This document shows, piece by piece, positions 9,514 to 18,575 of a stretch of 64,000 nucleotides of DNA (positions are counted from its first letter, which is position 1; each line of letters starts with the position of its first letter). Location of the stretch: positions 21,008-85,007 of the forward strand of contig JAEDCY010000006.1 in assembly GCA_016293915.1 (NCBI GenBank), read 5' to 3'. A program made the translations under genes and the position numbers. The notes beneath the pieces are model-generated. The model was given only the letters and a program-made list of their open reading frames with translations, ran no database searches and was not told the origin of the DNA. The stretch is from Treponema sp. (GTDB taxonomy: Bacteria > Spirochaetota > Spirochaetia > Treponematales > Treponemataceae).

Positions 9514-10533
9514 TTACCCGAAAAAACGAAATCCTTTTATTGTTTTAACAGAATTACGCTCAACAATTTCGGCACGGCAGCGGATAATCGGCGGAACCTG
9601 TTTTCCATCAATCTGATCCAGCATCATCTGAGCAGCGATATCACCTATTTCTGTTGTACTCTGGCGGAAGGTTGTGAGGCCTAAATATTCAGAAGAAATT
9701 TCATCGTCAAAGCCTATTACAGAAATATCTTCAGGAATGCGGATTCCGTGCTTTCTGGCATATTCATAAACACCAAAAGCCATTTGATCGCTGGTCACAA
9801 AAACTGCCGTGAGGTCTTTGCGTCGTTTTATGAGGCGGCCAAAAGCTTCAGCTGCATTCTTTTTATCCCAACCTGCACTCAATTCATAAGCAGTTTCATC
9901 AAAAAGATGGTAATTTTCCATTGCAGTTTTAAAACCGTTAAATCGTTCTGTCGGCGCACTGGAAATTCCATCAACAGGAGCAGAAATATATGCTATTTTT
10001 TTGTGTCCGTGTTTTATCAGATATTCAGCAGCCTCATAGCCACCCTTCTCATTCGCAGTTATTACCGTACAGATACCATCAAAAATCGAATTAGTAGAAA
10101 CACGAGGCAGATTTGTTCTGGTAAAATCTTCAAAGTCTGCAGGTGTATTAGTTGCCGGATTTATGATAATCACACCGTCAATACAGCGGAAATTGGCATG
10201 AGAAAAATAAGTCATGTTAAAATGGCGGGAAAGAAAAATGATATCATAGCCAGCCGCTTCAATTTTTTCACGAAATCTTGTAAGAACCGGAGAAAAAAGA
10301 GGATGGGCAAAGCCCATATTCATTCCAGTATCATCATAAATAACACCAATCAGATAAGACTTTTTTGTTGAAAGAGTTCGCGCAGTAATATTCGGCTCAT
10401 ACCCCATTTCCTTAGCCTTATCAAGAATTATCAGCCTTGTCTCTTCACTCAAAGAACCAAGCCCGTTCAAAGCCTTAGAAACCGTTGGAGCTGAATAACC
10501 TGTTGCCTCAGCTATATCATAAATCGTTACCAT
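9514..10533 (-). CDS. LacI-family transcriptional regulator
   Basis: The 339-residue protein opens with the classic LacI helix-turn-helix (VTIYDIAEATGYSAPTVSKALNG) and hinge helix (TARTLSTKKS). A periplasmic-binding-protein-like effector domain fills the rest. Such proteins repress sugar-use genes until a sugar or sugar phosphate binds. It is divergent from the PTS-IIC-like permease at 10875 with a 341-bp gap between them, making that gene the obvious candidate target. The effector cannot be predicted. Confidence 0.9.
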   Translation of the reverse strand: MVTIYDIAEATGYSAPTVSKALNGLGSLSEETRLIILDKAKEMGYEPNITARTLSTKKSYLIGVIYDDTGMNMGFAHPLFSPVLTRFREKIEAAGYDIIFLSRHFNMTYFSHANFRCIDGVIIINPATNTPADFEDFTRTNLPRVSTNSIFDGICTVITANEKGGYEAAEYLIKHGHKKIAYISAPVDGISSAPTERFNGFKTAMENYHLFDETAYELSAGWDKKNAAEAFGRLIKRRKDLTAVFVTSDQMAFGVYEYARKHGIRIPEDISVIGFDDEISSEYLGLTTFRQSTTEIGDIAAQMMLDQIDGKQVPPIIRCRAEIVERNSVKTIKGFRFFG

Positions 10534-10874
10534 ATTAATGCTTTATGATAAAACAAGTGTGCTGATTTGTCAAAATCGAAACTTCTATAAAATATTATAA
10601 AATTCATTTTCCTATTGCCCATCAACAACTTTTCTGATATCTTTTCCAAAGATTTTACGTTTGAGATGAACAAACCGTCAGAGTCCATAGAGTCCTGCAT
10701 TACCGGCGACGCCACGGCGCACCGCGTATCACATCTACCAAGTAATTTACTACAATACAATCTTTTAATTCTCATTATTTTATCATCACCGTGATATACG
10801 GTCACGTCAAGGCAAGCTGCGCTTAAAGCCATGACATGCCTGTTTATCTTTTTTATCAGGAGGATAAAACCGCT
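10534..10874. other. Divergent LacI/permease intergenic region
   Basis: 341 bp without a convincing gene. It holds an AT-rich half next to the LacI start and a half nearer the permease with CCGTGATATACGGTCACG and GGCAAGC-tgc-GCTT hairpins. AGGAGG at 10858-10863 is the permease ribosome binding site. A LacI operator is expected here, but no single palindrome is clearly the one. No known riboswitch was recognised. Confidence 0.4.
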
Positions 10875-11939
10875 ATGAATAAGTACGCAAAGCGTTATCT
10901 TATCGACGCTATGTCTGGAATGGCTCAGGGACTTTTCTGCTCTCTGTTGATTGGAACAATCGTTAAGACTCTTGGACAGCAGTTGCTCCGTCTTAACAAC
11001 AATGCTGTTTTTCAGTTTCTCGTAAATGCAGGAAACTTTGCAACTGACGCACATGTAGTTGGAGCCGCAATGGCTGTTGGAATTGGTTTTGCAATGGGTG
11101 TTCCGGCGCTGGTTTTGTTTTCACTTGCAGCAGTCGGAAGCGCTGCAAACGTAACAGGCGGAGCTGGTGGCCCGCTTGCTGTTTTACTGATTGCAATTAT
11201 CGCTGCTGAGCTCGGCTGTCTTGTAAGCAAAAAGACAAAGGTAGACATCATCGTAACTCCGGCCGTTACAATTCTTGTTGGTGCCCTTTTGACAGTTTTG
11301 ACTGCTAAATACATTGGTGCTGCCGCAAGCTCTGTAGGCCGCTTCCTTGTATGGACAACTAAACTTCATCCATTCTGGATGGGTATTCTCGTTTCAGTAG
11401 TTGTTGGAGTTGCTTTAACACTGCCGATTTCGTCTGCTGCAATCTGTGCTGCATTTGGCCTCACTGGTCTTGCAGGTGGTGCTGCCGTTGCAGGCTGCTG
11501 TGCTCAGATGGTTGGCTTTGCAGTTCTCAGCTTCCGAGAAAACCGCTGGGGCGGAATTCTTTCACAGGGCTTGGGAACCTCTATGCTGCAGATGCCTAAT
11601 ATTATCAAAAATCCTAAGACCTGGCTTCCTCCAATTATAACCAGCGCAATTACAGGTCCTCTTGCAACCTGCCTCTTCAAAATGGAAATGAACGGTGCCG
11701 CAGTAAGCTCTGGAATGGGAACCTGTGGTCTTGTTGGACAAATCGGAGTAATCACAGGCTGGTACGAACCAAGCGAAGTTGCGATTGGTCATGGTGCTGC
11801 TGCAATTCAGCCCGGCTTTGCAGACTGGCTGGGGCTTGTGCTAATTTGTATTGTACTTCCTGCTGTTTTATGCTGGGCATTCGGAATCTTGTTCCGAAAA
11901 TTTAGCTGGATAAAAGACGGCGACCTTTCTTTGAATTAA
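10875..11939 (+). CDS. PTS IIC-like / PfoR-type membrane permease
   Basis: The ATG at 10875 has a strong AGGAGG eleven bases upstream; a longer frame from 10836 lacks one. The 354-residue product is almost entirely hydrophobic helices with Gly/Ala-rich loops (GGAGGPLAVLLIAIIAAELG, FGLTGLAGGAAVAG) as in the PTS_EIIC_2 family. No IIA or IIB domain or neighbour is present, so phosphotransfer partners would have to come from elsewhere, or the protein acts as a transporter or sensor without them. The divergent LacI regulator suggests a sugar-like substrate. The family name is fairly sure; the substrate is unknown. Confidence 0.75.
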   Translation: MNKYAKRYLIDAMSGMAQGLFCSLLIGTIVKTLGQQLLRLNNNAVFQFLVNAGNFATDAHVVGAAMAVGIGFAMGVPALVLFSLAAVGSAANVTGGAGGPLAVLLIAIIAAELGCLVSKKTKVDIIVTPAVTILVGALLTVLTAKYIGAAASSVGRFLVWTTKLHPFWMGILVSVVVGVALTLPISSAAICAAFGLTGLAGGAAVAGCCAQMVGFAVLSFRENRWGGILSQGLGTSMLQMPNIIKNPKTWLPPIITSAITGPLATCLFKMEMNGAAVSSGMGTCGLVGQIGVITGWYEPSEVAIGHGAAAIQPGFADWLGLVLICIVLPAVLCWAFGILFRKFSWIKDGDLSLN

Positions 11940-12015
11940 CAAAGCTTTCTTTTTCAATTATTTTTTCATATCTTATTCTACAATCAGCGGTTTTCTGTTA
12001 TAATTATCTGTTGCG

Positions 12016-13755
12016 ATGAATTATGAAAATCCGTTGATTGTTCAGGGAGACCGATCTCTTCTTCTTGATGTGCATGCCCCACTGGCAGAAGAATGCCGCA
12101 ATGCACTGATTCCTTTTGCTGAGCTTGAAAAATCTCCTGAACATCTTCACACATATAGACTTACTCCTCTTTCTCTCTGGAACGCTGCCTCTGCCGGCTT
12201 TTCTGCTGATGATGCAGCCGCAGTCTTACAAAAATATGCACGTTATGATGTTCCTCAATCTGTAATCGCATGGATAAAGGAAACAGCCAGCCGTTTTGGA
12301 AAAATAACCCTGCTTGCAGGTCCTGATATCGAAGTTCCTGTAAAAGAAGGCTCTGCTGAAAAAATCATAGAACACTATCTTTATCTTAAAGCTGATTCAC
12401 TGCCTGTATACAAGGAAATTTTTGCAAATCATTCTGTAAAGAAACTGCTGACAGCCAGCTCCGACTCTAATGCGCCTGAGCATTCCTTTCTTATTCATCT
12501 GACTGATCGCGGTACTATTAAACAGCTTTTACTTCAGGCAGGCTGGCCGGTAAAAGATCAGGTTGCACTTACAGACGGAGAACCTCTCGATGTTTCTCTT
12601 CGACAGACCACTGCAGCTGGTCAGCCATTACAAATCCGTGAATATCAGACGGGAGCAGCCCGCGCACTCGTCGGGGACAAAGGTCCGGGTACCGGCTTTG
12701 GAACAATCGTGCTCCCTTGTGGTGCTGGAAAAACTATTGTCGGCATGACTATTATGGACATGCTCAAAACCTCAACCCTGATTATCACAACTAATATTTC
12801 GGCTGTACATCAGTGGATTGACGAACTGTTAGACAAAACTAATCTCACCCGTAATCAGATAGCAGAATATTCTGGTGAATCAAAAACAATAAAACAGGTA
12901 ACAGTAGCAACTTATCAGGTTTTGACCTGGAGGCCAGACAAAGAAGGTCCATATCCTCATTTTTCGATTTTTCATGAAAGACCCTGGGGACTTATTATTT
13001 ATGATGAAGTACACATGCTGCCAGCTCCGGTTTTCCGTGTTGTAGCAGATTTACAGGCAGTACGCCGTGTAGGACTCACCGCTACCCTCGTTCGCGAAGA
13101 CGGCTGCGAAGGTTACGTTTTCAGTCTTGTTGGTCCTAAGCGCTATGATGTTCCATGGAAGGAACTTGAAAGAGACCGCTGGATTGCCACTGCTGAATGT
13201 TTAGAAGTTAGAATTGACTTACCTGCTTATCAGGAGATTGATTACGCTGTAGCAGGAACCCGGGAAAAACACAAAATCGCAAGTATGAATCCGGAAAAAC
13301 TACCGGTCGTTAGTCAAATAATAAAAAAATTCCCGGATGATAAAATCTTAGTTATCGGGCAGTATCTGCAGCAGCTGGATGAAATCGTAAAAGAACTTGG
13401 CTGCCCTATAATCACAGGAAAAACACCTACCGTAGAACGCGATCGTATTTACAACGATTTCCGTGAAGGAAAAATCCGTGTACTTGTAGTTTCAAAAGTC
13501 GCCAACTTTGCCATAGATCTTCCAGATGCTTCTCTGGCAATTCAGGTAAGCGGTACCTTTGGCAGCCGACAGGAAGAGGCTCAGCGTCTTGGTCGTATTC
13601 TCCGTCCAAAAGAAAGAAAATCCCGTTTCTTCACTCTGATTACACGAAATACTGTAGAAGAAGAATTCGGTTCAAACCGCCAGAAATTTCTTGCAGAACA
13701 AGGTTATGAATATAAAATTGTCAGATACGACGGGGAGTTGAACTTAGATGAATGA
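12016..13755 (+). CDS. XPB/Rad25-type superfamily 2 DNA helicase
   Basis: A 579-residue helicase of the bacterial XPB group, related to the TFIIH subunit that opens DNA in eukaryotic repair and transcription. Walker A is PCGAGKT (about residue 233), the Walker B box is DEVH (about 329), motif III is GLTATL, and the C-terminal half holds the second RecA domain (FREGKIRVLVVSKV, QRLGRILRPK). The N-terminal 200 residues resemble the XPB damage-recognition region. TGTTATAAT at 11996-12004 lies 11 bp before the ATG, so the 5' leader is only a few bases. The downstream gene overlaps its end by 8 bp. Confidence 0.9.
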   Translation: MNYENPLIVQGDRSLLLDVHAPLAEECRNALIPFAELEKSPEHLHTYRLTPLSLWNAASAGFSADDAAAVLQKYARYDVPQSVIAWIKETASRFGKITLLAGPDIEVPVKEGSAEKIIEHYLYLKADSLPVYKEIFANHSVKKLLTASSDSNAPEHSFLIHLTDRGTIKQLLLQAGWPVKDQVALTDGEPLDVSLRQTTAAGQPLQIREYQTGAARALVGDKGPGTGFGTIVLPCGAGKTIVGMTIMDMLKTSTLIITTNISAVHQWIDELLDKTNLTRNQIAEYSGESKTIKQVTVATYQVLTWRPDKEGPYPHFSIFHERPWGLIIYDEVHMLPAPVFRVVADLQAVRRVGLTATLVREDGCEGYVFSLVGPKRYDVPWKELERDRWIATAECLEVRIDLPAYQEIDYAVAGTREKHKIASMNPEKLPVVSQIIKKFPDDKILVIGQYLQQLDEIVKELGCPIITGKTPTVERDRIYNDFREGKIRVLVVSKVANFAIDLPDASLAIQVSGTFGSRQEEAQRLGRILRPKERKSRFFTLITRNTVEEEFGSNRQKFLAEQGYEYKIVRYDGELNLDE

Positions 13756-15862
13756 CAATGAAATCTTAAAATGGCAGGAAGCAATATCTTCTCTTCCTGA
13801 TAAACAGTTTTTCAATACAATGCGTCTCTATCTTGGTGAGATAAAAACTCCATACAATAAACAGCGGCTCACACAACAACTTGCCGCCTTTATAAAACGA
13901 GAAGAAAATCTTTCCAGCCTTCTGACTCTTATAGACAGTTTTGATGTTACAATCCTTACGGCAATCTCTCTGATTCCAAATCCAACACAACAGACCCTTA
14001 TAGAATTTTTCCGAACAGAATATTCCGTCACAGATTTATACGCAGAAATCATAAACCTTACCGAACGCCTTTTGATTTTTACTGAAAAATCAGCAGACTC
14101 AGGCAAAGATTATATAAGAATAAATCCTCTGATTCGGGAAAATCTTTTGCCTTACCTGGATTCACAATTAATTTTCCCTGAATATACTGTAGCTCATTTT
14201 TCAAATGAAGATATTTTTAGAATCTCTCCTAACCTTCTTGCAGCATTTATTACATATATTCGTATCCGGGGAATTTCCTGTAAGGCCGATGGAACAATTA
14301 AAAAAAATGACAAGACTCGGCTCTCAGAAATTTTTCCTGGTAAAGAAAGATTCATACAGCTTTTAATGACAGCCTTTATAAATCTTTCTCTTGTTTATGA
14401 GAGTGAAGATGGCAAAGGTTTTAAACTTGATTATAACAGAACAAAAAAATTTGCTGAACTTTCTGAAATCCAGCAATATGCTCTTTTATGTGCTGCAGCA
14501 ATTTCTCGCTTCAGTAAGGATGGATTGAAAAAAGAGGCTCAGCTTCTTATAGACTGTCTAACTTCAATTCCAGAAAACGGATTTTCCCGAGACAGTATTC
14601 TGCGGCTTGCATTTTTGGTTGGAACTTATACAGAAGATGGTAGTGCTATTGCACATAAAAGCCGTTTTAGTCTTATATTGGAAGCAGCAAGACAGGAAGC
14701 AGGTATTGAACCGGAACAAAATGCAGAACTCTTAGATCGTATGATTGATTGTGCTGTTATATTCGGCTTACTTAGGAAAACCGGAACTTCTAAAGAAGGA
14801 GTCGTACTCTTTAATACAACAGAGGAACTTACTTCGTACAACACATCACTAACTAACGATAGTTTGTTAAATGGAGAATCTTCTCAAACACCAAAAGTTC
14901 TGAATATTGATTCTACTTACACCGTAACACTGATGCCTGGATTACAACTCAAAGAACTCCTTCCTCTTACAGATTTTATGCTTGTAAAAAAATTTGAAGT
15001 TGTTACTGAATTTGAAATTACACGTTTATCTGCTTCAGAAGCCTTTGATAATGATCTTACGCCAGAAATCATTTTTAACCGTATTGAAAAATACAGTTAC
15101 TACCAGATTCCTCAAAATCTTAAAATCAACATAACTGAATGGTATAATTCATATTCTTCTGCACAGCTTTATTATGGATATGTTCTCAAAGTCAGAGACA
15201 ACAATATCTCTTTTGTAGAAAACAACCCTAATATAAAAAAATTCATTAAGGAAAAACTGGCTGAAGGTATTTATCTTTTAAATCTTCCTGCCGGTTCTGA
15301 CATCAATGATTTTATAAATGAAAGCTCTCTTGACTTTATGGGAAATGTAAAAACTTCCCTCACAAAATCTGAATTCCAAACCTTCCCTCTTTTACGAAGT
15401 GGTCACAAACCTGCAGTTCTTGAAAGAAAAAAAACAGCCTGTAAAAAAACTTCTATTTCAGAAGCAGATAAAATTTTAAAAATGCTTAAAACAAGTTTGG
15501 AAAAGCTTGATATGGAAAAGCATGCAAAAGAAAGTCTTGAACACAGAATTTCAAATCGTCTGATTCTTTCAGAAAATCAATTAAAAACGGCTGCTGTTCG
15601 TACGGAAATTCTTGAGGCAGACGGTACGGATTTTGCAGGAAAAGTTCATCTGATTGAAGCAGCTGTAAAAGACGAAGATCTGATGGAACTTCAGATGCCG
15701 GATGCAAACGGAAAGGGGGAATTCTTTACTCTGGTAGGCCTTCCTCTTGGAATTTCAAAACAGCCCGGCGAAGCTGTAATGCGCTTTCAGATTGAACCAA
15801 CAAAAGATATTGAAAACTTTCTTGTGAGCCGGATTACTCATCTTCGCCGACTTCGTTATTAA
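13748..15862 (+). CDS. XPB-partner protein with helicase-associated (Helicase_C_3-like) domain
   Basis: A 704-residue protein whose start overlaps the XPB gene by 8 bp, implying translational coupling. I see no Walker motifs. The region around residues 400-500 (TLMPGLQLKELLPLTDFMLVKK, then EITRLSASEAFDNDLTP) resembles the 'XPB/Ssl2 N-terminal-like' domain found in bacterial proteins encoded beside XPB, for example in mycobacteria. That suggests a non-catalytic partner of the helicase. The N-terminal half is helical and unfamiliar. The pairing is seen directly; the domain name is from memory and should be tested by profile search. Confidence 0.6.
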   Translation: MNDNEILKWQEAISSLPDKQFFNTMRLYLGEIKTPYNKQRLTQQLAAFIKREENLSSLLTLIDSFDVTILTAISLIPNPTQQTLIEFFRTEYSVTDLYAEIINLTERLLIFTEKSADSGKDYIRINPLIRENLLPYLDSQLIFPEYTVAHFSNEDIFRISPNLLAAFITYIRIRGISCKADGTIKKNDKTRLSEIFPGKERFIQLLMTAFINLSLVYESEDGKGFKLDYNRTKKFAELSEIQQYALLCAAAISRFSKDGLKKEAQLLIDCLTSIPENGFSRDSILRLAFLVGTYTEDGSAIAHKSRFSLILEAARQEAGIEPEQNAELLDRMIDCAVIFGLLRKTGTSKEGVVLFNTTEELTSYNTSLTNDSLLNGESSQTPKVLNIDSTYTVTLMPGLQLKELLPLTDFMLVKKFEVVTEFEITRLSASEAFDNDLTPEIIFNRIEKYSYYQIPQNLKINITEWYNSYSSAQLYYGYVLKVRDNNISFVENNPNIKKFIKEKLAEGIYLLNLPAGSDINDFINESSLDFMGNVKTSLTKSEFQTFPLLRSGHKPAVLERKKTACKKTSISEADKILKMLKTSLEKLDMEKHAKESLEHRISNRLILSENQLKTAAVRTEILEADGTDFAGKVHLIEAAVKDEDLMELQMPDANGKGEFFTLVGLPLGISKQPGEAVMRFQIEPTKDIENFLVSRITHLRRLRY

Positions 15863-15872
15863 GGATAATCAA

Positions 15873-16523
15873 ATGGAACTTTATATTGTAAGACACGGAA
15901 CTACAGACTGGAATGCAGAAAAGAAATTTCAGGGTGCGCAGGATATTGAATTAAATGAAAACGGCAGAAAACTGGCCGCAGAACTTGGAAAAAGACTGGA
16001 TGCAGAAAAGATTGATTTTGACTGCATATATTCTTCTCCACTTATACGGGCATATGAAACTGCCTGCCTTATTCGTGGACACAAAACTTATCCCATTATA
16101 CGAGATTCACTTTTAACAGAAATAAGTTTTGGCAAACTCGAAGGCCTTCCTTATGACGAATGGATTGATACAAATCATCCCAGAAAATTTTTCTTCACTG
16201 AACCAGGTCGTTACATTCCACCTGAAGGAGGAGAAACTTTTAAATCTGTTTGTGAACGTACAAAAAAATTTGTTCAGACAGTAATTGAACCGATTCAAAC
16301 AAGCCATCCTGATGCACGAATTATGATTGTTGCACACGGCGCCCTTCTTGCCGGTATGATGTGCTACCTCGACAATCATGATGTTGATAATTTCTGGGGC
16401 AGCGGTCTCAAAGGAAACTGCGAAGAGGCTGTTTATCAGTACGATGGAAGCAAATGGAAAAAGACTTCTGAAGATGAAGTTCACGACAATCCATATACAA
16501 AGACTGATTCGTCTAGGGAATAA
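15873..16523 (+). CDS. Histidine phosphatase family (phosphoglycerate-mutase-like) protein
   Basis: 216 residues with the catalytic RHG motif near the N-terminus (IVRHGTTDWN), a second arginine in SSPLIRAYETA, the acid-base glutamate region LTEISFGKLEG and the second histidine in VAHGALLAGM. These enzymes remove phosphate through a phosphohistidine intermediate; substrates range from phosphosugars to nucleotides and cannot be told here. AAGGAT precedes the ATG. It lies 10 bp after the XPB partner and 2 bp before the Sua5-like gene, within one probable operon. Confidence 0.88.
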   Translation: MELYIVRHGTTDWNAEKKFQGAQDIELNENGRKLAAELGKRLDAEKIDFDCIYSSPLIRAYETACLIRGHKTYPIIRDSLLTEISFGKLEGLPYDEWIDTNHPRKFFFTEPGRYIPPEGGETFKSVCERTKKFVQTVIEPIQTSHPDARIMIVAHGALLAGMMCYLDNHDVDNFWGSGLKGNCEEAVYQYDGSKWKKTSEDEVHDNPYTKTDSSRE

Positions 16524-16525
16524 TT

Positions 16526-17134
16526 ATGATAATAAAAAAATCAGATACATCATCTATAGAACAAACTACCACAGCAATAAAAAGTGGTGGTATAGTTATA
16601 ATTCCAACAGATACAGTTTATGGCTTCAGCGGAATTGTTGACCTTAAAAACTCAGGCTCTCATTTTGAAACAGATGCTAAAATCCGCTCAATAAAAGGCC
16701 GTGCAGAAACAAAGCCCCTTATTCAGCTTATAGCAAAACCAGAAGATATCAGACTTTTTACCGACGATATTATTCCAGAATCTCTTCTTTCAAAATGGCC
16801 GGGCGCCCTCACAATCATAGTTCATATAAAAGATGACTCACCTCTTGCAGCCACTTCAATACCAGAAAGCCGCACTGTGGCCTTCCGCTGTCCGGGAGAT
16901 GAATGGCTTCGTAAAATAATAGAACAATGTGAAGCTCCTGTTTTCAGCACCAGTGTTAATCGCAGCGGTCAGCCGGTTCTTGATACAATTAATGCAATCA
17001 ATGAAGAATTCTCCAGCGAAGCCAGCCTCATCGTAGATGACGGAGATAAAAAAGGAGCCCTGCCTTCGACTCTGGTTTCAATTGAAAATGGAAATGTTCG
17101 AGTTCTTCGCCAGGGCAGTGTTAAGGTTTCCTGA
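16526..17134 (+). CDS. L-threonylcarbamoyladenylate synthase (Sua5/YrdC/YwlC family)
   Basis: A 202-residue YrdC-fold protein: GGIVIIPTDTVYGFSG near the N-terminus, the nucleotide-binding KGRAETKPL loop, PGALTIIVH, VAFRCPGDEWL and the SVNRSGQP motif. The enzyme joins threonine, bicarbonate and ATP to form TC-AMP, the donor for t6A37 in tRNAs that read ANN codons. The length fits the single-domain TsaC type without the Sua5 C-terminal domain. It ends 3 bp from the convergent DUF763 gene. Confidence 0.88.
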   Translation: MIIKKSDTSSIEQTTTAIKSGGIVIIPTDTVYGFSGIVDLKNSGSHFETDAKIRSIKGRAETKPLIQLIAKPEDIRLFTDDIIPESLLSKWPGALTIIVHIKDDSPLAATSIPESRTVAFRCPGDEWLRKIIEQCEAPVFSTSVNRSGQPVLDTINAINEEFSSEASLIVDDGDKKGALPSTLVSIENGNVRVLRQGSVKVS

Positions 17135-17137
17135 TAT

Positions 17138-18484
17138 TTATACTGTCTTTCCATCCCAGTCTTTGGAATGTTCACGTTCGTAACGAATGGCCTCATCAAA
17201 ATCAACTTCAGGTGCACAATTTCGCTCTACGTTTAAGGCTGCTGTATGAAGTCTTCGAATACAGTCTGATTTGTCTTTATATCCAAGCTTTGATTTTTCT
17301 ATACTGTCACGCAAAATACGTATTGATTCATCATAAATTTTCAGAGGAACTGGGAAAGGGTGTCCGTCCTTTCCACCATGTGCAAAACTGAAACGTGCCG
17401 GGTCTGTAAAGCGACTTGGAGTTCCGTATATAACTTCGCTTACAAGAGCGAGAGACTGCAGTGTACGTGGACCAAGACCAGGAGTGAGTAAAAGACTTTC
17501 AAAATCCTGAGGTTGATTATTGTAAGCTGTTGCTAACACCCCTCCAAGACGCTTAAGATCTACATCCTGATCACATACTTCGTGGTGCGATGGAAGAACT
17601 ATTGATCGGCCTTTTTCTTCCGTTTGTATTGAGAGCTCTGGAAACAATTCCTGCTGCTGTGGAAGCTCGGGGGCGTTGCGGGGGTGTCCCCCGCTGGAAG
17701 GGGTAGCGACCGACGAAGTGGGCGCGAGGGGAAGACTTTCCCCTCCCTGCATAAGAATAATCTGACTGGCCGGCTTCCCAATTTGTGAAATTTCATTAAG
17801 CATACGTTCGGGTTCTTCTCGACTCATTTCAAGAATTGAAGAGCGGGCCTTATCGGCTTTGGAATCTGTAAGATTCAGAATCTTTCCGCGATTATCTCCG
17901 ACAACTCCGGTATGAGGTTCTTCAACAAACGAACGTAAGTTAGTTGAACACCAGTGATAACGCCGAGCCTTTTTCTCAGCCCCATTCATTCCCTGCTGAA
18001 CGACTGCCCAGCTTCCGTTCCGTGTCAAAATGAAATTATGCTGATACAGCTGGAATCCATCCTGAACGGCATTGTTATCTACTTTTGCGACCAGTTTACT
18101 GTTACGAACAAGTTCATCACCGTTCAAGCCTTCTCTGCCTGCAATTTCCAGAAGTTCATCCGGGGTCATCCTTGAATATTTTCCGCGACCACCACAAACA
18201 TAAATTCCTAGCTCTTTAGCTCTTGGATTAAGTCCTCTCTTTAATGCATACATAACGCTCGTCGTAATTCCAGAACTGTGCCAGTCCATTCCCATAACTG
18301 CACCAAAGGATTGAAACCAGAGCGGATCACTTAAACGAACAAGCACTTCTTCCGGACCAAAATTTTCAACAAGAGATTCTGTTATCAGTGTTCCCAGAAC
18401 CATCATGCGATCCGCAAGCCAGCGGGGAACTGTTCCAGGATGAAGAGGTAAATCGGCATGTCCACTATTACGAAATTGAGGCAT
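17138..18484 (-). CDS. DUF763 protein (carries an in-frame repeat)
   Basis: A 448-residue member of DUF763, best known from archaea and thermophilic bacteria and of unknown function. The family N-terminus (RNSGHADLPLHPGTVPRWL), the GMDWHSSGITTSV block and the QGMNGAEKKARRYHWCS block are all present. Between about residues 247 and 272 a GC-rich 78-bp repeat (17669-17746) has inserted in frame, adding a Pro/Ser/Gly-rich loop. C-terminal motifs (LTPGLGPRTLQSLALVSE) look like helix-hairpin-helix DNA binding, which would fit a nucleic-acid role. The start has no clear ribosome binding site. Confidence 0.8.
   Translation of the reverse strand: MPQFRNSGHADLPLHPGTVPRWLADRMMVLGTLITESLVENFGPEEVLVRLSDPLWFQSFGAVMGMDWHSSGITTSVMYALKRGLNPRAKELGIYVCGGRGKYSRMTPDELLEIAGREGLNGDELVRNSKLVAKVDNNAVQDGFQLYQHNFILTRNGSWAVVQQGMNGAEKKARRYHWCSTNLRSFVEEPHTGVVGDNRGKILNLTDSKADKARSSILEMSREEPERMLNEISQIGKPASQIILMQGGESLPLAPTSSVATPSSGGHPRNAPELPQQQELFPELSIQTEEKGRSIVLPSHHEVCDQDVDLKRLGGVLATAYNNQPQDFESLLLTPGLGPRTLQSLALVSEVIYGTPSRFTDPARFSFAHGGKDGHPFPVPLKIYDESIRILRDSIEKSKLGYKDKSDCIRRLHTAALNVERNCAPEVDFDEAIRYEREHSKDWDGKTV
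17669..17746. repeat. GC-rich palindromic repeat inserted in frame in the DUF763 gene
   Basis: GGGGGTGTCCCCC hairpin, then GCTGGAAGGGG and AGGGGAAGACTTTCCCCT. The length is 78 bp (26 codons), so the reading frame is kept. Wording such as GCTGGAAGGGG is shared with the repeat at 25560. Confidence 0.65.
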
Positions 18485-18562
18485 AGATTTATTTATATAA
18501 TTATTATGAACTTTTGCTCGACAATTGTAAACCTCTGAATTGTCCCGTCATTGTTTTTGTGT

Positions 18563-18568
18563 TATAGT
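18563..18568 (+). promoter_or_regulatory. -10 box TATAGT, leaderless start of the EamA gene
   Basis: The box ends 7 nt before the ATG at 18576, so transcription should begin at or next to the start codon. Confidence 0.5.
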
Positions 18569-18575
18569 CTCCTCT

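Noticed and set aside
10527..11054. A 175-codon minus-strand frame between the LacI and permease genes
   Set aside because: It overlaps the start of the permease gene, has no ribosome binding site, and its product (rich in Ser, Lys and Cys) resembles nothing.
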